A stretch of DNA of 64,000 nucleotides, taken from positions 6,450,701 to 6,514,700 of the forward strand of contig OZ038450.1 in NCBI GenBank assembly GCA_964036195.1. The letters run 5' to 3'. The notes below the pieces were generated by a model. That model saw nothing but the letters and a program-made list of their open reading frames with translations. It did no database searches and had not been told where the DNA came from. Shown here in pieces: positions 60,269 through 64,000 of this stretch. This DNA comes from Sphaerolaimus hirsutus. Its lineage: Eukaryota > Nematoda > Chromadorea > Monhysterida > Sphaerolaimidae. The translations under genes were made by a program, and so were the position numbers. Numbering within the stretch: position 1 is the stretch's first letter; each line of letters begins with the position of its first letter.

Positions 60269-63200
60269 GGTGACTGGCAGCCGTGGTTAGACAAAAGTTT
60301 TAACTACAAGAAAAACTGGCGGCTGCCAAAGTGGGCGGAGACTCCGCCCAGGTTTGGTGGGCCAAGCGATCGATTCTGCAGAAACACTGAATTCGGACAG
60401 GATAGGGGCGGAGATCGCAATCAGTTGCAACTGGGCATCCCGACCCAGTTCTGTCCGATTTCGGTTTGGCTGCTAGGAGACAGCACGGCGACTGGTGAAT
60501 TCCGGGTGCACCTACAAAACATGCTGCGAGGGTCGGTGCAGTCCGGGCTTGGCGACGCGCGCAGGCGCTTCGACCTATGCTATGTGTCAACGCTGTGCGA
60601 AGTGTACCGCGGGTGTCGCTTGGCGATTATGAAAGGTGCCTGCAATTTGCAAGTGTGGGAGTATGTCGGGGCCGTTATTATAAAATCGGTGCTAGACTAC
60701 TTCGACACTGTCTACCTGACGGTACGCGACGCGTCTACATTTTGGATGGAGATGTTTGTGCAGAATGTGTACACCATGTGCGCACAGCTGCGCAGATGCC
60801 TGAGCGAGTCCGGCAAGCCGCATGTGCCGATCGTCGTGTGTGTGACGCAGCCACTTTACCCGCCGCAGCCGGGGTTGGCGCAGAATGCGCAGGTGCTGTC
60901 CAGCCTATTGCTATTAGGCAGGGACATCGAATCGGCGCTTAAGTACGCGTGCAGCACAATAAACGGTGTTGTAATCGTACAACCGGTGCACTACGTGTTG
61001 CGCAATCATGAAAACTTGAATGCGTACACGGGTGAAAATACTGCAATGGGGCTATGCAACGGCATCGTGAATGCCGATGGCTTGCATTTGTCACCATATG
61101 GGGCGGCTTTAATGGCGCGCATTATCTCCCGCGAACTTGTCTTCTACCTACACGATCACGGGTGCACGACAAAGGGAAGGTGTGTCTGGACAAGTAGGGC
61201 AAACTCATCTCATGCACAACGCACAACTACTACTCTTATCACAGGTGGCTTCAGCGTCTCGGCGTGGAGAGTCACGAAAACGTACAAAGTCGGGCGGAAG
61301 CGGAGACACTCGGCAGAAATCGAAAGAGCGCAGGAAAAGTTGGTTTACTTTGAAGAGCACTGTAGTGATACTTATAGTACAACATCTATAAATCACACTA
61401 ATCCGACTCAGATAGCAAAACTGGCAGTCCTGGGGGCTCTCGGCGAAATTCAGTATCCGACCGCAGTGATCGCCGCGGCGGCAGCGGGGGGCCGGCCGAC
61501 CGTGGTTCGGACCGCGGCCCTAGCAACTGGGGCGGACGCTTCTTCCAGCGCGGCGGGCGTGGGAGGTGTGTTGGTAAACTTGCTCACACTATCGTCCACG
61601 CCAGTAGGATGTCTACTTATCAACATTATCCTTAAGGTCGGGCGGTGGCTACCGTGGGCGCGGCGGGTCCCAGTACGGGGCCGACCGCGGCGAGTACTTG
61701 GAGGGTGGCCGCGGCGACTACTACGAGGGGGACCGCAGAATGGGGCGCGGGGACTACTTTCGGAAAGGGCCCGGGCGCTGGGAGTAGGAAGTAGAAAAAC
61801 TCCTGGTTGGTTATCACTAGAAACAGCATTAACCTTGTTTCTGATGCTGTGTGCTGCTAGAATAATTGCGCGCTTCACTGTGGTAACATTGAAAAATATT
61901 GAAATTCTGGCCCTGTTACAAACAAACCTATTTCCCTTCAGATCTGGATCGCATTACGTCTGCATCCTTGTCAGGAGGGCTGTTAGAGGGCTAGTTTTCG
62001 CAGTACGGGTGAAAAAGGGACTACCTTCAAAATGTTTGATCTGTGTAACTTCGACTTTACTTAAGTTTCTGTTGGTTGTGTCTGCTGCGAGAAAGTGTCA
62101 GCTGGCACGCTTAGCAAAAACTCCTAAAGTGGGCGTAAGTAACGAGTCACACCAATCACAGATATCACATCAAACACGGGACCTAAATGGGACGGCTACA
62201 AACAAAAACGCTTGGGTAAATACCCGACTAAATCAACGGTGCGAAGCTCTGCACAAACACGAAACTCAAGGGGGGGCAACATTGACGGGGAAAAAGCGAC
62301 ACAATGAGAGCGATGATTTTATAAACTTAACGTTCCAGAATGTGCATTCGGTGAAAAATAAGAAAATTGAACTAACAAATTTGTTCAAAACGGGGGAGAA
62401 TGATGTGATAGGCCTAGTGGAAACGAACATGCTCAGTAACGTCGACATACCACCTGCAAACGACTATGACTCATTCGCCAAACACAAAAAAGTTGGGGCA
62501 GCTGGGACAGGTGGTTTGCTGCTTATGGTGAAAAAGGGACTACAAGCGATGGCAGATGGAGACGACTTTTTGGACAAAACGGACCAGGTGCTTTCAGTCG
62601 GGTTCAACCTAGACTCCGGTCGTAAGATGCATGTTGCCATTGTTTATATGCACGACTACGGTAAAGTGTGCAGGGATGTTCGATACATGCATGAAAATAT
62701 GTGCATATTGGACGGCTTGCATAACCTGAAAGTGCGACTAGACGAACAGGGAGATGATTTATGCATACTCGGGGATTTCAATGGGCATATAGGGAATGAT
62801 GAACTAGGCTGCAGCCAGAATACAGCAACAGTGAACAAAACAGGGGAACTGATAAGAGGCTGGATGGTTGCAGATAGCTGGGAACTTTGTAATAGGCAAG
62901 CTGAGCAGTGGTGGTCATTCAAGAGTGGAAAAGTTAGAACACTATTGGATCTCGCTCTGGTAGACTCAACCAAGGGGCCGCTCTACAGAATAACACTCTC
63001 TAATGGACTGCCGGGTGTATCGTTACTATCCGACCACTCGGCTATCCATTTGAAACTTGAACTAAACGGGTTCACCTGTCGTAAGATCACTCATCAGAAA
63101 AACTGGACTGTCTCGGGAGCAGAGAAGGCTAGGCGTTTTGGAAATGAAATGGAGAGCTACCTAAGTAATGCTAACGTGATATGTAATGACTACAACAGCC

Positions 63201-64000
63201 TACATACCGCTCTTTTAGTAGTGGCAGCACAAAAGTTCGCAAAGCGGAGATCACCACATGCGGCTACACCGGTTGAAAAGAAACTTAAGTCTGCAAAACG
63301 GGAAATTCAAAAACTTCGTCGCAAATTCCACCAAGGCGCAATCCAATATGAGGAATTCAAGGGGCTAAAGAAAATCCAACGAGACCTCATGTGGGATGCC
63401 GAAAAGGAAGGGCGACAACATGAAATGCAGAAGTCCCTCAATAGGGAATTGGCAAGCTCAGGGGCGGACACCGATCTATATCGACTGGCGAAGAAATACC
63501 GATCTGCAGGCGTCAAATATGCAATGCTCAGAATGGCAGACGGTAAAATGGCACAAAGTGATGAACAGGTGGTAAGCGTGCTCAAAGACTTCTGGGGGCG
63601 TATCCAAACACCGAACCCAATGTCAAGTGAGGTAATGCTAGAACCTCTCATGAGGAACATCATTCTCTCACACGACAAGCCAGGGCTGTTCTCTGACATC
63701 GATGCCGCCGAAGTAAAGTTCTGCTGCAACAAACTTAAGTTGGGAAAATCGGACAGTACAACGCAAATTACGCACGAAATGCTGCGCCATCCAGGGGGAC
63801 ATCTGTTGCATATATTACAGACTATATTCAACAGATGGCTCAACGGGGAGGCAATACCTGAAGCCGCAAAAACATGCAAATTAATACTGCTGCATAAAAA
63901 AGGATCAAAAAGTGATGTCAACAATTACAGGACGATCGGATTGCAATGTAACATTCTAAAGCTCTACTGCTCAATTCTGAACAGACGGCTATTGCGTGCG
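60269..64000 (+). CDS. LINE polyprotein: SGNH-like, endonuclease, start of RT (partial)
   Basis: Open for 1,244 codons without a stop to the last base. Numbering from 60269: residues ~64-290 resemble an SGNH hydrolase, with GDS (70-72) and DGLHLSPYG (270 on) supplying the Ser and Asp/His. A basic, partly hydrophobic linker spans ~290-680. An exonuclease-endonuclease-phosphatase domain follows (NVHSV ~689, VETN, GDFNGH 835 on, SDHS 921 on), with catalytic motifs intact. A charged segment precedes the RT start (KLILLHKKGS ~1204, NNYRTI). Where translation begins is uncertain; the first in-frame ATG after the TGA is near 60515. ORF1 and ORF2 appear to be one frame, unusual for this group. The reverse-strand open frames here are antisense shadows. 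Confidence 0.82.

Larger units (their letters stand above)
59979..64000 (+). mobile_element. Non-LTR retrotransposon, CR1-like, truncated by window edge
   Basis: Inserted in a C-tract MITE within intron 10 of copy 2. Starts with a 24-bp direct repeat (59987-60010, 60011-60034; unit CATAGCTATAGGCAGCGGTA plus CTCG), which may be part of a 5' untranslated promoter. Domain order is SGNH-hydrolase-like, long linker, APE endonuclease, RT. Esterase-like domains in ORF1 are known from CR1-clade elements; endonuclease plus RT is typical of the group. Confidence 0.82.

Noticed and set aside
61450..61878. 142-codon minus-strand frame
   Set aside because: Antisense to the GC-rich LINE linker; no domain.
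63307..63924. 205-codon minus-strand frame
   Set aside because: Antisense to the long LINE frame, which has clear endonuclease and RT motifs.
1..64000. tRNA or rRNA genes
   Set aside because: I saw no cloverleaf with A and B boxes and no rRNA core sequence. The only tRNA-related sequences are the two retroelement primer sites.

Overview
This window comes from an invertebrate animal nuclear genome. The evidence is genes split by GT..AG introns, BEL/Pao-type LTR retrotransposons (a metazoan group), a CR1-like non-LTR element, and many short DNA-transposon derivatives in the introns. I cannot name the species from sequence alone.

The host genes are two tandem, same-strand copies of one secreted zinc metallopeptidase of family M4 (vibriolysin/pseudolysin/thermolysin type). 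Copy 1 is complete: 11 exons from 1830 to 36393, coding about 632 residues. Copy 2 has exons 1-10 between 39641 and 59457, and its last exon lies beyond the window. All exon lengths and phases agree between copies except exons 5 and 9, which differ by 6 and 9 bases. Signal peptide, propeptide, HExxH zinc motif, third zinc ligand and catalytic histidine are all present. The closest resemblance by eye is to gammaproteobacterial vibriolysin/pseudolysin, so an old bacterial transfer followed by intron gain and recent duplication is plausible.

Almost everything else is transposon. Intron 6 of copy 1 is 25 kb. It holds a TA-flanked MITE, into which BEL/Pao element A inserted (5385-30146, duplication AGGGG), into which BEL/Pao element B inserted (16138-28688, duplication AATGG). 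Element A is decayed: four in-frame TGA codons and a lost integrase catalytic Glu. Element B looks young: LTRs near-identical and one uninterrupted gag-pol-env frame of about 2,890 codons. The other introns and the intergenic spacer hold several hAT-like MITE families with clean 8-bp target duplications, a C-tract MITE family with TA duplications, large foldback palindromes, a 594-bp higher-order satellite, a 30-bp minisatellite and a 768-bp tandem duplication. The right end (about 59979-64000) is a non-LTR retrotransposon whose long frame encodes an SGNH-hydrolase-like domain, an APE-type endonuclease and the start of a reverse transcriptase, and runs off the edge.

The most unusual signals are: (1) a strand-specific pentamer, TCACA, over-represented about tenfold through all of element A (LTR, leader and coding alike), with a different motif (CAGA) enriched in element B; (2) the intron-rich animal M4 peptidase pair; (3) a three-level MITE nest in which the same family is both oldest and youngest layer; (4) a single LINE frame carrying SGNH, endonuclease and RT.
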